Source: Lumnitzera littorea
Taxonomy: Eukaryota; Streptophyta; Magnoliopsida; Myrtales; Combretaceae
DNA length: 64,000 nucleotides
Direction: 5' to 3'
Assembly (NCBI GenBank): GCA_024138015.1
Contig: JAMXBB010000003.1
Span: forward strand, 36,383,832 to 36,447,831
Position 1 is the first letter of the stretch, and every line of letters begins with the position of its first letter. Under the pieces are notes generated by a model. The model saw only the letters and a program-made list of their open reading frames with translations, made no database searches and was not told the DNA's origin. The position numbers and the translations under genes were made by a program. Positions 1 to 10,189 of this stretch are shown here, piece after piece.

Positions 1-180
1 TTAAAAACATAATTTTATACCAAGTTTGGCTTATAAAATCAATAAAAATTATAAATTTCTATAAAAAAACGATTTTATAAATGAATTAACTTGAAAGAGT
101 CTCCTAAAATCCTAAACTCTTAAAATCGCATAGGTAGAATTATGATTTTAACAATTATAGTCAGAAGTGGTTTGGAACTT

Positions 181-1318
181 CTTTTATAATGGTGTCAATG
201 ATGGCAAAGTACATTGGCTCCATTAGAATGTGATGACTACTTAGTTAAGAGAACAAGGGTCTAGGGTTTATAAATCTAGACAAGAGGAATAATGCCTATG
301 CTATCAAGAGATTGTGAAGTTAAAAGTACGCACCTTATTTGGATAGAATTAGCTAAAGCAAAGCACAGAAAGGTAAGACAAAAAGGTGAGTTACAAAGTT
401 TGGCACATGCCTCTCATTTTACTAAGGAACTTTATTTTAGTCAATAATGGGATGAAGCAAATAAAGTAGTAAATCTTAGTGATGGAAAAAGAGCTAGCTT
501 TTGGGATCATGAATGGGAAGAAAATTTCACTATTAGACAACTCATACAAGGGTTGATTAATAGAGATTCCCTTAGCTTGACAGTAAGAGAATGTTGGTTA
601 AGCCCTATAGCTAAAATGAAGAGAAGATTAACTTCATTATCACCGATTTTCTAGTTGATAGTGTTAATTATCTAAGGTAAAGCAAACTGACTTGGCATCT
701 CCAAAGATGCAAAAACAAATATCTTACTAGTTGATATTTTAAGTAAGCAGAACATGCTCAAAATGTGGATGATAAATCAAATTGAAAGTGGATTTAGACT
801 TAACCCTTTCCACTAAAAGCAAAAATGTTTTTATGGAGAATCCAACCTAAATCCTTGCTAATAACTAATGATCTCATGCAAAGAGGAATTGAACCTTAGG
901 CTGTTTGTCTTAGATGTGGAGAAGCAAACGAAGATTCTTTACATGTTTTTAGAACATCAACTCCATCATCTATAGTAAACTACTAATCTTGATCATCATA
1001 TGGTTAATGGCAACATTTAGTAGTGGATAAAATTAAGTTGTTTGATTAAAAAAAGAAAAGAGAGAGAGAGAGATGTTATTACCTTAAGACTAATGAAACA
1101 ATATGTCTTTGCTTTCATATTGTGGCACTCAAGGAATTGCAGAAATAGAGCCTTATTCTAACATGATTTAGTCACCAATAATCAAGTTGAGGTCATGTAT
1201 GCTTTAGCTCATGCATATTGGGTGGCTTTTAGAAAAGTGAAGGCATTTTTTCAATTACAAAGCATTGACTCTATTTAGTTACCTCCTTAGCCCTCTTGGG
1301 TGGGGATTAAATTGAATG
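181..1318 (+). pseudogene. LINE (plant L1) 3' part: RT end, zinc-binding domain, RNase H start
   Basis: Degenerate non-LTR retrotransposon on the + strand, readable only by switching frames. Near 205-330 it resembles the end of plant LINE reverse transcriptase (GKVHW-like, then a FINLD-like block). Near 481-560 it reads GKRASFWDHEWEE, typical of the segment after RT. About 805-955 is a zf-RVT-like domain (PLKAKMFLWR, then CLRCGEANEDSLHVF). About 1290-1318 reads WVGIKLN, the usual start of the RNase H (RVT_3) domain of plant L1 elements. The frame breaks there because an LTR element is inserted; the rest of RNase H resumes at 12180. A GA microsatellite lies at about 1059-1073. Positions 1-180 are AT-rich with nothing recognised. 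The domain order supports the call; the exact family is unknown. Confidence 0.75.
1314..1318. repeat. Left target-site duplication (gaatg)
   Basis: Five bases directly before the left LTR. The partner after the right LTR is aaatg (12175-12179), one transition different. Removing the element and one copy brings the interrupted LINE RNase H back into a continuous frame, which supports these boundaries. Confidence 0.7.
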
Positions 1319-1807
1319 TGTTGTCTCAAAATTCTTGTCAGTAGTCGTTTGGATTCTACATGTAATGGGCTTATAAAACAAGACATGGTAAAGGGATGCC
1401 AGGGGGTTCTTTGGTGTAGCTACTTTGATACTTAAGTTAATAGTAGGCTCTTAAGAGTATAGAATGCTTAAGGGTAATATGTAGGCTTAATACGCAGAGT
1501 GTAGAGAGCTTTACCGTAGGGTAATGAGCTGATATTTATAGATGGAGTGCAGCCGATGGTTAAAGGTCAGTTGGCAGGAGAGATCTTCTCCCACAAGTGT
1601 AGGACAGTGGAGTTGTGGGGCCCGACATATCCCACTTATTTAGGATATGGTTGTTTTATCCTTATCTTATGCGTTATAATCGTTGCAGGGCTTATTGGGC
1701 TTAGTCCATTTAAGCTTGGGGCTTAGGGCCACAAGGGTGAGCCTTAGGCCACGAGACATGGCTGATCCAGTCGAGCTTGATGGCCTCATGTCTAAAGTGC
1801 TCTATCA
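1319..1807 (-). repeat. Left LTR (3' LTR of the minus-strand Tat element)
   Basis: Begins TGTTGTCT and ends CTCTATCA on the + strand; the right LTR begins TGTTGTCT and ends CTGTTAACA. Lengths are 489 and 492 bp. Conserved blocks include gtttggattcta, agagagctttac, gatatttatag and cttatttaggac. On the element strand a TATA-like CTATAAATATC lies at 1541-1531. A polypurine-like TTAGGGGAGT (about 1815-1824, minus strand) lies just outside, near where a polypurine tract is expected. Confidence 0.85.
1531..1541 (-). promoter_or_regulatory. TATA-like box in left LTR
   Basis: Minus strand reads CTATAAATATC. The same sequence is kept in the right LTR at 11895-11905 despite about 25% divergence around it, and it lies on the element's coding strand, as an LTR promoter should. 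Confidence 0.5.
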
Positions 1808-2690
1808 AAGCTTGTACTCCCCTAAAGTCTCATTGTTGAGGCAAAGGCAAGGCGAGGGATACACAGGCTGCTTAGGCATGACCGATCTGACTCAGAGGAA
1901 TCTAACTCGGTGCTATGGGGTCGACATGGTAGGTGCATAAGGCTAGACTAGAAGGTGGCCGAGGTAATGGATACTCGGACAAAAAATATCCAAGGTGAGA
2001 TGAACAGGAGTAGATAGGAGTTCCAAAGCAATGTGCTAGAGCCCTAGGTGAAGCTTAGGTTAGGGTATCAGAACGAAATACCCTTGCAATTTCACTAAGT
2101 TGGTGCTTCAAGGCTACGAACTGGTCTGTTCGAATAGTATTCGATAAGGATTGAGCAGATGTAATTGTATCATGCCTTTATCAGGCTAGCCAAGTGGAAG
2201 TTAGATGGGCCTTGAAGAAGCTTCTCGTTGAAAGAACTTTTTTCAAAATATGATTTTTGTTTGCTTGTATCTCGTGCATGAAATGCGACATGATAAGTAT
2301 CGTACTGTAACAAACTAATGTACAACTACATACCTTTTGCCTTTCAAAGGTAGCCATCTAATCAAAATGCTTTTCACATGTCTGCTACGTAACATTCCAA
2401 GGGATTCGTGCTTATACAGATCCCTATAACCGCTTATTTGGCTTCCCAAGCAATTTGCCTATAAATAGGATGATCCTAACAAGAGACCACTTTTTTGCAA
2501 TCTCTTTGTTCTACCATTATCAAACTCCAAAATTTTTTTGAAATCGTTCAAACTTTCTCAAAGCCTCTTTTTTTTTTTTTTCCTTAAACGAGTACTAGCG
2601 CCATTTCAACCAACAAAGGTAAGACTGGTTCCTCTTCATTGCTACAACTCTCTAGTTTAGAGTCTATAAGGAGTCATCCCATTCAAGTAT
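1808..2690. other. Tat element non-coding region between 3' LTR and antisense ORF
   Basis: No domain recognised. The stretch is moderately GC-rich compared with the rest of the window. Its right part contains a plus-strand TATA-like sequence (2459-2468) followed by a pyrimidine-rich leader with a T run (about 2569-2581), directly upstream of the opposite-strand ORF. Confidence 0.5.
2459..2468 (+). promoter_or_regulatory. Candidate plus-strand promoter (TATA box) for the antisense ORF
   Basis: Reads CTATAAATAG about 240 bases before the first readable part of the extra ORF and on its strand, opposite to gag-pol. The next 50-100 bases (caatctctttgttctacc) look like a plant 5' leader. Promoter function is inference from position and sequence. 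Confidence 0.4.
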
Positions 2691-5460
2691 GAGAGGGTGA
2701 GGTCTTGTCATTAGCACAACTCGACCAACATATGGGGATGGCCGTAGAGGCGCTGAACAGGGCCATAATTATCAATGCTATCCCCAAGGATGTATATGCG
2801 GACACTCCCTTACACTCTACAATGAATTTGTTCAATGCTCCTAATACAAGTAAGGGGCTTAACAGCCGTGTGAGTAGGAGTAAGAAATCAAAAACCAATT
2901 AGATCATCGGTAACTTTCTTGTAGGGGCGAACCCTAGGTGGTAGATTGGGTTATCAAAAAGGGACGAATGGGTAGCCCTGTTATTAGGGAAACGCTTCAC
3001 AGTTTTTGAGAAGTGCTTAGAGTTTGGGCAATGCCTCCCTCCTAATCACTTCGAGAAGGAGTTCTTCAATTACCACCACTGCAATCCATTACAGGTCCCT
3101 CCCAATAGATGGAGGGTACTGAAGACTTTTCAGGTGCTCTACGAATACCTGGTGATAAGGGTTACTCCTAAGCTCTTCTGTTACTTATATATATAGAAGA
3201 GTGTTAGGGGATGGCCTTACCTCCAGTTGTGCCCGAAGAAGAAGTTGTTCTATGGCCTTATAGACTCGGTCAAAGGCTAGCAGGATGAGTATGTGGTAGT
3301 TGAACCACCCGAGGAGGTGGATTTCTAAACCCAAATGATCTGTATTGGAGGTGGGAAGGGGCTTGGTCCTAGTGACATTGAGGCCGTACAGGAGATTCAA
3401 ACTTTCATGGTGTTGAGATTAACGTTGCAGAGACCATGGAGAGGTATTTCCAACGCCCGATCTCTAAGCTCTTCCCTAATATGAAGAAAGCTATAGTGGA
3501 GAAGTGGGCTGAAGGTACAAGTTTGTTCTTACGTGCCTACATCTATTGTGCTAATGTCAAAGTGCTTCGTCTGATGCCTGTATGATGGGAAGACCTCCTT
3601 GGTCATGCTGGTCATGGTGGTGTTTTACAGATGGTTGTAGTAGTTTCTTTTAGTTCGTTCTTGTTTCCTTTTTAAATTTTGATCGGGTTTCTTGCAGGCA
3701 AAAATCTAGCCCCAAAGATGCCTTATCCATTTGTAGACAACCTGATGAGTAAGCGCCAGGCACGAACCAAGGCAAACCCATCAAAGGCAAAGGTAGTGAG
3801 GCCGAAGCCTAGGCCTAGCGAGACCAGCAAGGCACGGCCGAGGTTTGTTCCTTAGAGGATTCCGGTTGGCATCCGGGACGAGCTGTAGATGTAGAGCCTT
3901 TAGGTATAGCTTTGCCTGCTCCTGCCCTCGAGCCTTTAACTGAGCCCATCATCATTGGTAATGAAGGCGCCGAGATGGATGAGCTCGATGTACAAGTGCT
4001 TTTCCCTTTAAAGGTAAGTGAGGAAGAGATTACGGAAGGGGTTTCCCTTCCTTAAGCTGTAGGTTAGAAATGCAAGGCTCCTGAAACGTTTGGGGAGCTA
4101 GGTTCAAGGTGAATAAACAAAAGCTCTGGCAAAGGTGCCATTGAGCAAGAGGAAATGGAATGAGTGGCTGATGGCCCATCCTTATGAGAGCATCAATGAC
4201 ATGGGGGGTGCATTTTTTGAAGTCCTTGACAACTTTAGGTCGATGGGGATAGGGCTAGACTCATTTCAAGAAGTGTTGTTCACTTCCTAAGATGATGAGA
4301 TATTGAAGGGAGCCCTTGAGTTAGAGATGAAGAGGGCTCGAGGGAAGCTCCTCAAGCTGAAGTGGGAGGTCCATGCTAACGATCTGACACTACAGCACCG
4401 GATGCTCAACTACTAGGCTTCGATGGGGTCCTATACCCCCGATGACTAGGTTATCCTTGAAGGGCTCTCTTAGGGGGGTGGGGATGACCTATATAGAAAG
4501 CGGGCCACTTGAGCATGCTAATGCAGTGGGTAAGTTTTCGTTGTCCCTGTGTTGTTGTGCTTTTATGTGTCAATTATATTAACGGTTGGCTCCATTTTTG
4601 ATTTACAGTACCATGGCCAAGTGTTGCTTCAACTAAATAAGTCTAACGCCACCCAAAAAGAGGTAAAGGGCTTTCGAGAGGCATTGCGTCGGCATGAGAA
4701 GTACCTACTGGAGGCTGAGACTTCTAGTAAGAGGTACTTGAAAAAATTTGCCAAGGCTAATAGGCACCTGTGTTACTCTATTGTGCAAGTGGCGAGGCTT
4801 AAGGCCAGGCTAAAAGACTTGGAGCGAAAGAGGGATAGGGTTGAGAAGGTGATCGAGAAGGTAGAAGACCTGAAGGTTCGCCTCTCTTGGAGGTTAGAAG
4901 AGGAGGGTAAAGTCAAGGCTTGACTCGAAAAGGAGAATGTTGAACTGAGGGCATTGGTAGCTAGGCTTCAAACTAAGCTGGTGATGAAAGCGTCCGAATA
5001 TGAAGCTGTTAGAGCCACTTTGCTGGATCTAGTTAGTTTGAAGGTGAGGTTCGAGCAAAAGTTCCAGAAGCTACGAGTAAAGGTTTTGGAGATGGAGGAG
5101 ATCATCTCTAAGATGGAGAGCAGTGAGGTCCTTAGTGATGCTGTTGCTAAGAAGGCCGTCGTGGACAATCAAAAGATCGATGAGTGGTTAGACGATACAT
5201 AAGGAAGGAGGTCCTTTCGCATTTTCTGGACCTTGATCTCAATTTCCTCGACTTCCTAGATTCCCTGACCTTTTTCGAGAAGAGGGAAGCCTTAGTGGTG
5301 AAGAGGAGGTCGCTTAAGCGGTTATTGAGATTGCAGGCACTCCGTTTGCTGTTGGGGTTAGGTATGGTGCTTTTACATTCACTTTTGCCCTACCAGCCCA
5401 ATAGGAGGCCACCCTTGAAGCTATTCTTGGGGAGAATCCATTTGTAGGGGATCCTTCTAC
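2690..5460 (+). pseudogene. Antisense extra ORF of the Tat element (plant 'putative gypsy type transposon' protein)
   Basis: Runs opposite to gag-pol between integrase and the 3' LTR. Early part: EGEVLSLAQLDQHM near 2693. At 3093-3330 it reads PNRWRVLKTFQVLYEYL, then GWPYLQLCPKKKLFYGLIDSVKG and EYVVVEPPEEVDF, resembling the conserved domain of plant proteins annotated 'putative gypsy type transposon' (Transposase_28-like). At 4291-4410 and 4609-5202 it becomes a long charged coiled coil rich in E, K, R and L (for example RHEKYLLEAETSSKRYLKKF), one frame with a single TGA at 4921. An acidic/hydrophobic tail follows to about 5460 in another frame. An intron-like gap (4530-4608) lies before the coiled coil and a 3' splice-like tttcttgcag ends at 3697. 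Several stops make it a pseudogene. Its function in Tat elements is not established. Confidence 0.65.
4530..4608 (+). other. Candidate intron inside the antisense ORF
   Basis: Donor GTAAGT at 4530, acceptor tttgatttacag ending at 4608, length 79 bases, with T-rich sequence between. The downstream side opens directly into the long coiled-coil frame. It reads as an intron only on the + strand, so it would need transcription opposite to gag-pol. Not proven. Confidence 0.45.
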
Positions 5461-5734
5461 CACTCCTGGTTCACATTCCTTAGGCCCCGCTCCAAGTTAG
5501 GGCCTGTCGCTTGAAGTACTTGTGGATCAGCACTCTAAATAGATATATGCTTTAGATTTTTCTAAATTACCGGAGTTAGCTGATCTTAGGAGATAGCGGA
5601 GTTCTATTTTCTTTTTTTTTTAATTAATGTAAATAAGGTCGGGATGTTGGACTTTGCTTTGTAATTAAATAATTAAGGAATAAATAGATTAATGTTTTCA
5701 AAATGTCCTCTCCTGTTCTTTGTTCGTCTTTAAA
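5461..5734. other. Spacer between antisense ORF end and tandem repeats
   Basis: AT-rich, no domain seen; contains a T-run (about 5610-5622) and AATTAAT tracts that could be the 3' end region of the antisense transcript. Inference only. Confidence 0.3.
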
Positions 5735-6070
5735 TGTATCTGCTTGAGAATTCCTCTATCCAAGGGAAACATCTCTTATATGGAGGAACCCCCCCAACAA
5801 TTAACCTCAACAAAGGTCAAGTTGGTGGCATTCCTACCTATTCAAAATGTGGGAGTTCCTCCATGCAATGGGTGTTTCCCCTTGCCGAGGTTACCCCAAG
5901 GAAGGTTAAGTTGGTGGCGTTCCAACCTGCCCTGAATGTGAGAGTTCCTCCGTATAAGGGGTGTTTCCCCTGGTTACCTTCAAGGGGGTTAAGTTGGTAG
6001 TATTCCGACTTGCCCAAAATGGTGGAGTTCTTATATGTAAGGGGCATTTCCCCTTGTCGAGATTACCATG
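5735..6070. repeat. Tandem repeat (about 83-89 bp period) in Tat 3' untranslated region
   Basis: Three fuller copies and a partial first copy. Each holds (a/g)ggt(t/c)aagttggtgg, then a block like gagttcctcc, then gggtgtttcccc, then ggttacc. Equivalent positions near 5815, 5904 and 5987 give periods of about 89 and 83 bases. Location is just after the pol stop and before the antisense ORF. Tandem arrays in this hypervariable region are known for Tat-lineage elements and can seed satellites. Confidence 0.75.
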
Positions 6071-6188
6071 TGTCTCTTTGGAGGCTAGTAAGGCAAGAGA
6101 AAGAAAGGGAGCGAGAGAGAGAAGTATACAATCAATTGAGAACTTTTATTTTATTACAATGGAAAGAAAGATCATACATAATGAAATT

Positions 6189-7560
6189 CTAATCAAAATA
6201 AAGTTGGAGATTATTGGCATTCCATATGCGCGAGATGGGTTCACCATCCAATCTTTCTAGCTTGTATGCTCTATTACCCAATCTCTTCCTAACTCTAACT
6301 AGGTCTTTCTAATTGGGGGCCAGTTTACCCTACCTTTCGCATAAACTTGTGGCTTTTAATTTTCGGCATACTAGGTTGCCGACCTTGAACTCTTTGTGTC
6401 TAACCTTCTAATCATAATATCAGGCAGTTTGATGTTCGTATGTGGTCACCCTAGCAGTAGCAAGGTCTCTAATTTCCGTGATGGTATCAATGCTCGCTTA
6501 CAGTAGTGAGTTGTTAAGGATAGCGTCAAAACTTCGAGTTCGGATATTCACGATCTCAAGCTCGATTAGGAGGACTATTTTCAACCCGAAAGCAAGGTAG
6601 AAGGGGGTTTCGCCCGTAGAAGTACAATGGGTGGCCCTATACCCCCACAAGATATTGGGCAGTTCATCAACCTAAGCACCTTGAGATCGATCTACACGCT
6701 TCTTCAAGCTATCCAAAATGACTTGATTGGTTGCCTCGACCTGTCCGTTTGATAGGGGATAGGCAACCAAGGTGAAGTGCAAGGTGATGTAGTGCTGAGC
6801 GTAGAACTCCCTAAACTTAGGGTTATCGAATTGTCAACCGATGTCCTTGATGAGGGTATAAGGGACTTCGAATTGGGAGAGAATGTTATTTTTAACGAAA
6901 GACTCAACACTTCTCTCTATGATTCTAGCTATTGTTTCGGCCTTTACCCACTTCGTGAAGTAATCCATGGCAACAATTATGAACTATCATCTTCTTGATG
7001 CTTTCGAAAAGGCATTGAGGATATCGATCCCTCATTGCGCAAATGGCTATGGACTTGTTAGGGGTTGGTAGGTAGTGTTGGTGCATGACTAATTGAGGCA
7101 TGCTTCCAACACTGCAGGCACTTCTATGCTACGGCCTTTGTGTCTTGCCTTATGGTAAGCTAGTAATATCCAAGTCGTAGCGGCCATAGGTAGCTTAAGA
7201 CTGAATGTGATTGCTACACACTCTGACGTACAGGTCTTCCATGACGCACAACCCTTCCCCTTTTTAGAGGCATCAAAGTAAAGGGAGGCTAACTCTTCGA
7301 TGATAGAGGATGTTGTTGACCAATGTATAATTGGTGGTATGATATCGGAGCTTCTTTGCCTCCTTCTTTTCTTCTGGTAATGTACCCTGCTCTAAATAAC
7401 TCAGGATAGGATTCATCCAGCTCGGCTCTAGTGTCGCTGTAGTTAGTTCTAAAACCTTAGCCAAACCTGGGTTTATGCTTTTTTCTGGCAGATACTCAAT
7501 AAAGATCTTGTTGTCCTTTACCTCAAGCTTTTGCATATCGGTTGAGGTGAGCTTGGAAAG
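6189..7560 (-). pseudogene. Tat element integrase
   Basis: Minus-strand degenerate frame that starts after the second RNase H and ends with TAG at 6191-6189. In order: a linker (EPSWMNPILSYLEQGTLP, about 7440-7385); a decayed zinc-binding segment (about 7290-7090); a catalytic core (about 7050-6690) with MDYFTKW, an Asp in LIKDIG and Glu in NGQVEATNQ, so the D, D, E residues look kept; then YRATHCTSTGETPFYLAFG (about 6640-6590); and a C-terminal part ending RAYKLERLDGEPISRIWNAN. The end matches non-chromodomain Tat/Athila integrases. Several in-frame stops and frameshifts interrupt it. Confidence 0.8.
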
Positions 7561-7599
7561 TTAATTAGCCACAAAATTTTCCATTTGGGAGATTTTCTT

Positions 7600-7975
7600 G
7601 ATGTCTTAAGAAGGGAATTCCACTAGGAGGCCTCTTACCTTTTCTAAGTACCTAGCTAGAATATCGTCCCTGGCCTCATATTCACCTTGGACCTATTGGA
7701 CAATAAGCATTGAGTCCAAGAATATCAACAATTGCTCGGCACTAATCTCCTTGGCTAGCTTGAGACGGGCGATAAGCACCTCATATTCGGATTCATTGTT
7801 GCTGAAATTAAACCTGAACTTAAGGGCATAGCAGATGGTGACCTTATGCAGGCCGATTGGAACATGGCTCGCACCTCCACTACTAAAGGTGGATGATCCA
7901 TCGATGTGGAGAGTCCAAACCGGTTTGTCATCACCTAACGGTGTTTCCTCCTTTTCAATATATTCTACCACGAAG
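7600..7975 (-). pseudogene. Tat element second (archaeal-type) RNase H
   Basis: Minus strand reads WTLHIDGSS, then SNNESEYEVLIARLKLA, then LLIFLDSMLIVQ, matching the extra RNase H domain that plant Tat elements carry after the ordinary RT-connected one. The acidic positions (D in HIDG, E in ESEYE, D in FLDS) are present. It lies between the decayed primary RNase H and the integrase linker. An in-frame stop follows LIVQ. Confidence 0.75.
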
Positions 7976-8059
7976 TCGGCCAGGACCTATGCCTTATAAG
8001 CCATTCGTGACTAGTACTAGACTCCATATGTGCTCAGTTCCATTGCGTACTTCATCATC

Positions 8060-8440
8060 TGTCCATACACATCAGGTTTTTGTAGCATAGTGTGCAATAG
8101 TTGATTTATGAGTACGATTAACTGGTGTGCCTAGAAGTAGGGCCTTAGCCATTAGGTTGTGATGACGATGGTCAGGACGAATTTTTTTACTCAGGTGTAC
8201 CTGACTTTAGGCCCATGTAGCATATGGTTGATGTAATATACTGGCTTGTATTCTCTTCCCTCTACTTTGACTAGTACAGAGGAGAGTACCCGGTCACTTA
8301 CGGCTAAGTACAAAAATAGGTCTTCCCTTGAGATAGGCTTGGAGAGGACTAGTAGATGAGCAAAGACGTCCTGGAGCTATTGAAAGGCAGTGGTGCACTC
8401 AGGAGTCCATTAAAAACCCTTTGGATTTTTAAGGATTTTG
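8060..8440 (-). pseudogene. Tat element primary RNase H / RT connection
   Basis: Minus strand shows ECTTAFQ, LVLSKPISREDLFLYLAVSD and VYYINHMLHGPKVRYT, typical of the RNase H directly following RT in plant gypsy elements. Stops interrupt it. Loss of function of this domain with a second RNase H downstream is usual in the Tat lineage. Confidence 0.65.
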
Positions 8441-9300
8441 AAGAACTCAACGCATTTGCTAGTGCTCTTTGAGATGAATTTGCTTAGGGTAGCCACCATG
8501 CCCGTGAGCTTCTGTACGTCTCGGACTGAGGTTGGAGACTTCATTCTCCTAATGGTTATGATCTTCTCGAGGTTAGCCTCAATGCCTCTTTGTATGACTA
8601 GAAAACCAAGGAAGTTGTCAGAGCCGATGTTGAAGACGCACTTCTAGGGGTTTAGCTTCATGTCGTGCGTGTACATTCAGTTGAAAACTTCGTAGAAATC
8701 CCTGACATGATCAACTGGTTTCTAACTCTTGATGATCATGGAATTGATGTACACCTCCATGTTACGCTCGATCTAGGGCTTAAATAGCTTCGTCACCATT
8801 CCTTGATACGTGGCCCTAACATTTTTTAGTCCAAATGGCATCATGGTATAGCAATGTGTGTCGTAATTGGTGATGAAGGAGGTATGAACTTTGTCTTTCG
8901 AGTCCATTTTGATTTGGTTGTACCTCGAAAAGGCATCCATAAAGCTTAGCAAAGCATGTCTTAACATAAAATCAATAAGTTGATCAATCTTATGGAGGGG
9001 AAACAATCTTTAGGATAGGCTTTGTTGAGGTTGGTATAATTGACACACATGCACCACTTCCCATTCTTCTTCTTAACCAATACTACATTTGCCAGCCACA
9101 TTGGGTACTTTTCTTCCCTTATGAAGTCGACTTTAAGTAGCTTTTACTCTTCTTCCTCCATTGCGCCCTACCGTTCTGGAGCAAAATGCCTCTTTTTTTT
9201 TTGTTTGACAGGTCGCGTTGTAGTGTTAATGTTAAGGCCGTGGGTCGTTAGATCGGGGAAAATTTTGGGCATGTCCAATGCTGACTATGCGAACCTATCT
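8440..9300 (-). pseudogene. Tat element reverse transcriptase
   Basis: Minus strand reads KYPMWLANVVLVKKKNGKW (about 9105-9050), then VNYTNLNKAYPKDCFPLHKI, then SFMDAFSRYNQIKM, then MMPFGLKNVRATYQ. The active-site segment at about 8750-8725 reads VYINSMIIKS where YVDD is expected, so both catalytic aspartates are gone. FLGFLVIQRGIEANLEKI follows (about 8610-8560). Domain order and motifs make the call firm, and the YINS change shows it cannot be active. Confidence 0.85.
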
Positions 9301-9308
9301 GAATTCTC

Positions 9309-10000
9309 TTATAAAAGGGTAATGATTTCATCATTCACTTCTGCTGGAGTCTCAATCCCGACTTTCATGGTCTGGTCGAGTGAAGTTTCAATCTGGATGT
9401 CTTCTATTTTTTCTCCGAGCTCACCCCTCTCTGCCGGCCTCTCCTGTAGGCCTATTTCTAGGGCGAAGACTCCATCCCCTTTGGCCGCCTTAACATATAA
9501 CTCTCGTAAAAGTTTTTTATCACATTTGTAAACTCCCACCCCAGTTAGGGTTGGGAATTTAACTTTTAAATGCAGGGAGGATGTGATTACCCCAAATGTG
9601 GTTATGCTTAGTCTTCTTAAGAGCGCATTGTAAGGGGAGAGACAATTGATCACAATAAAGTCTACAAGTCATTGTGCCACGTGGTCTTTATCGCTAAGTG
9701 CTATGTTTAACGTAATGATGCCCTTAGCTTAGACTGTACCTCTATTAAAGCTGATCAGATTGTGATGGTACGGCTTCATCTTTACTAGCAGTTTCTTTCT
9801 CATCCTCTCGCATGTTTAAAGGAAGAGTATGTCGGTAGAGTTGCCAGTACCCTCTATAATCTTTAGGATCTCAATTTGAGATCTTCGCCCTTACCACTAC
9901 GGCATCTTAATGGGGTGTATCAACCCCCACAAGGTATTCATTGGAGAAGGAGATGGAATTGTCTAGTTTTTGTCTCTTCTCCCTTTCGGCCAACACCTCT
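9309..10000 (-). pseudogene. Tat element protease and protease-RT linker
   Basis: Minus strand near 9860-9825 reads EGTGNSTDILFL where a retroviral-type aspartic protease has D-T/G-G-x-S; the catalytic Asp appears replaced by Gly. About 9653-9309 is open: CLSPYNALLRRLSITTFGVITSSLHLKVKFPT, the typical segment after the protease flap in plant gypsy elements, then an acidic linker. Its length and position between gag and RT fit. Confidence 0.7.
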
Positions 10001-10189
10001 AATAGAGCGTTAACCGAGGTATTAGTGCTCAACCGGCTCCTAAGGTGTCGTCCCCCCCATTGATTACATTAATGAAATCGTTAGGGGTGTGATCGTTGTT
10101 CTGCTCCATATAGGCATCCTCGATCTGTTACCTCTGAGGTAGCCTATCTTCGTCATCGTCCACATGGTCGTTGTTCATCTGATGAGCCA

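Noticed and set aside
1683..1940. 85-codon frame over the left LTR edge
   Set aside because: Crosses the LTR boundary and is not kept in the right LTR; chance frame.
5838..6047. Minus-strand repeated peptide frame
   Set aside because: Comes from the tandem DNA repeat in the Tat 3' region; no conserved protein pattern.
9040..9531. 163-codon plus-strand frame, the second longest in the window
   Set aside because: It is the antisense shadow of the minus-strand protease-RT linker, whose motifs (SPYNALLRR, KYPMWLANVVLVKKKNGKW) are clear on the other strand.
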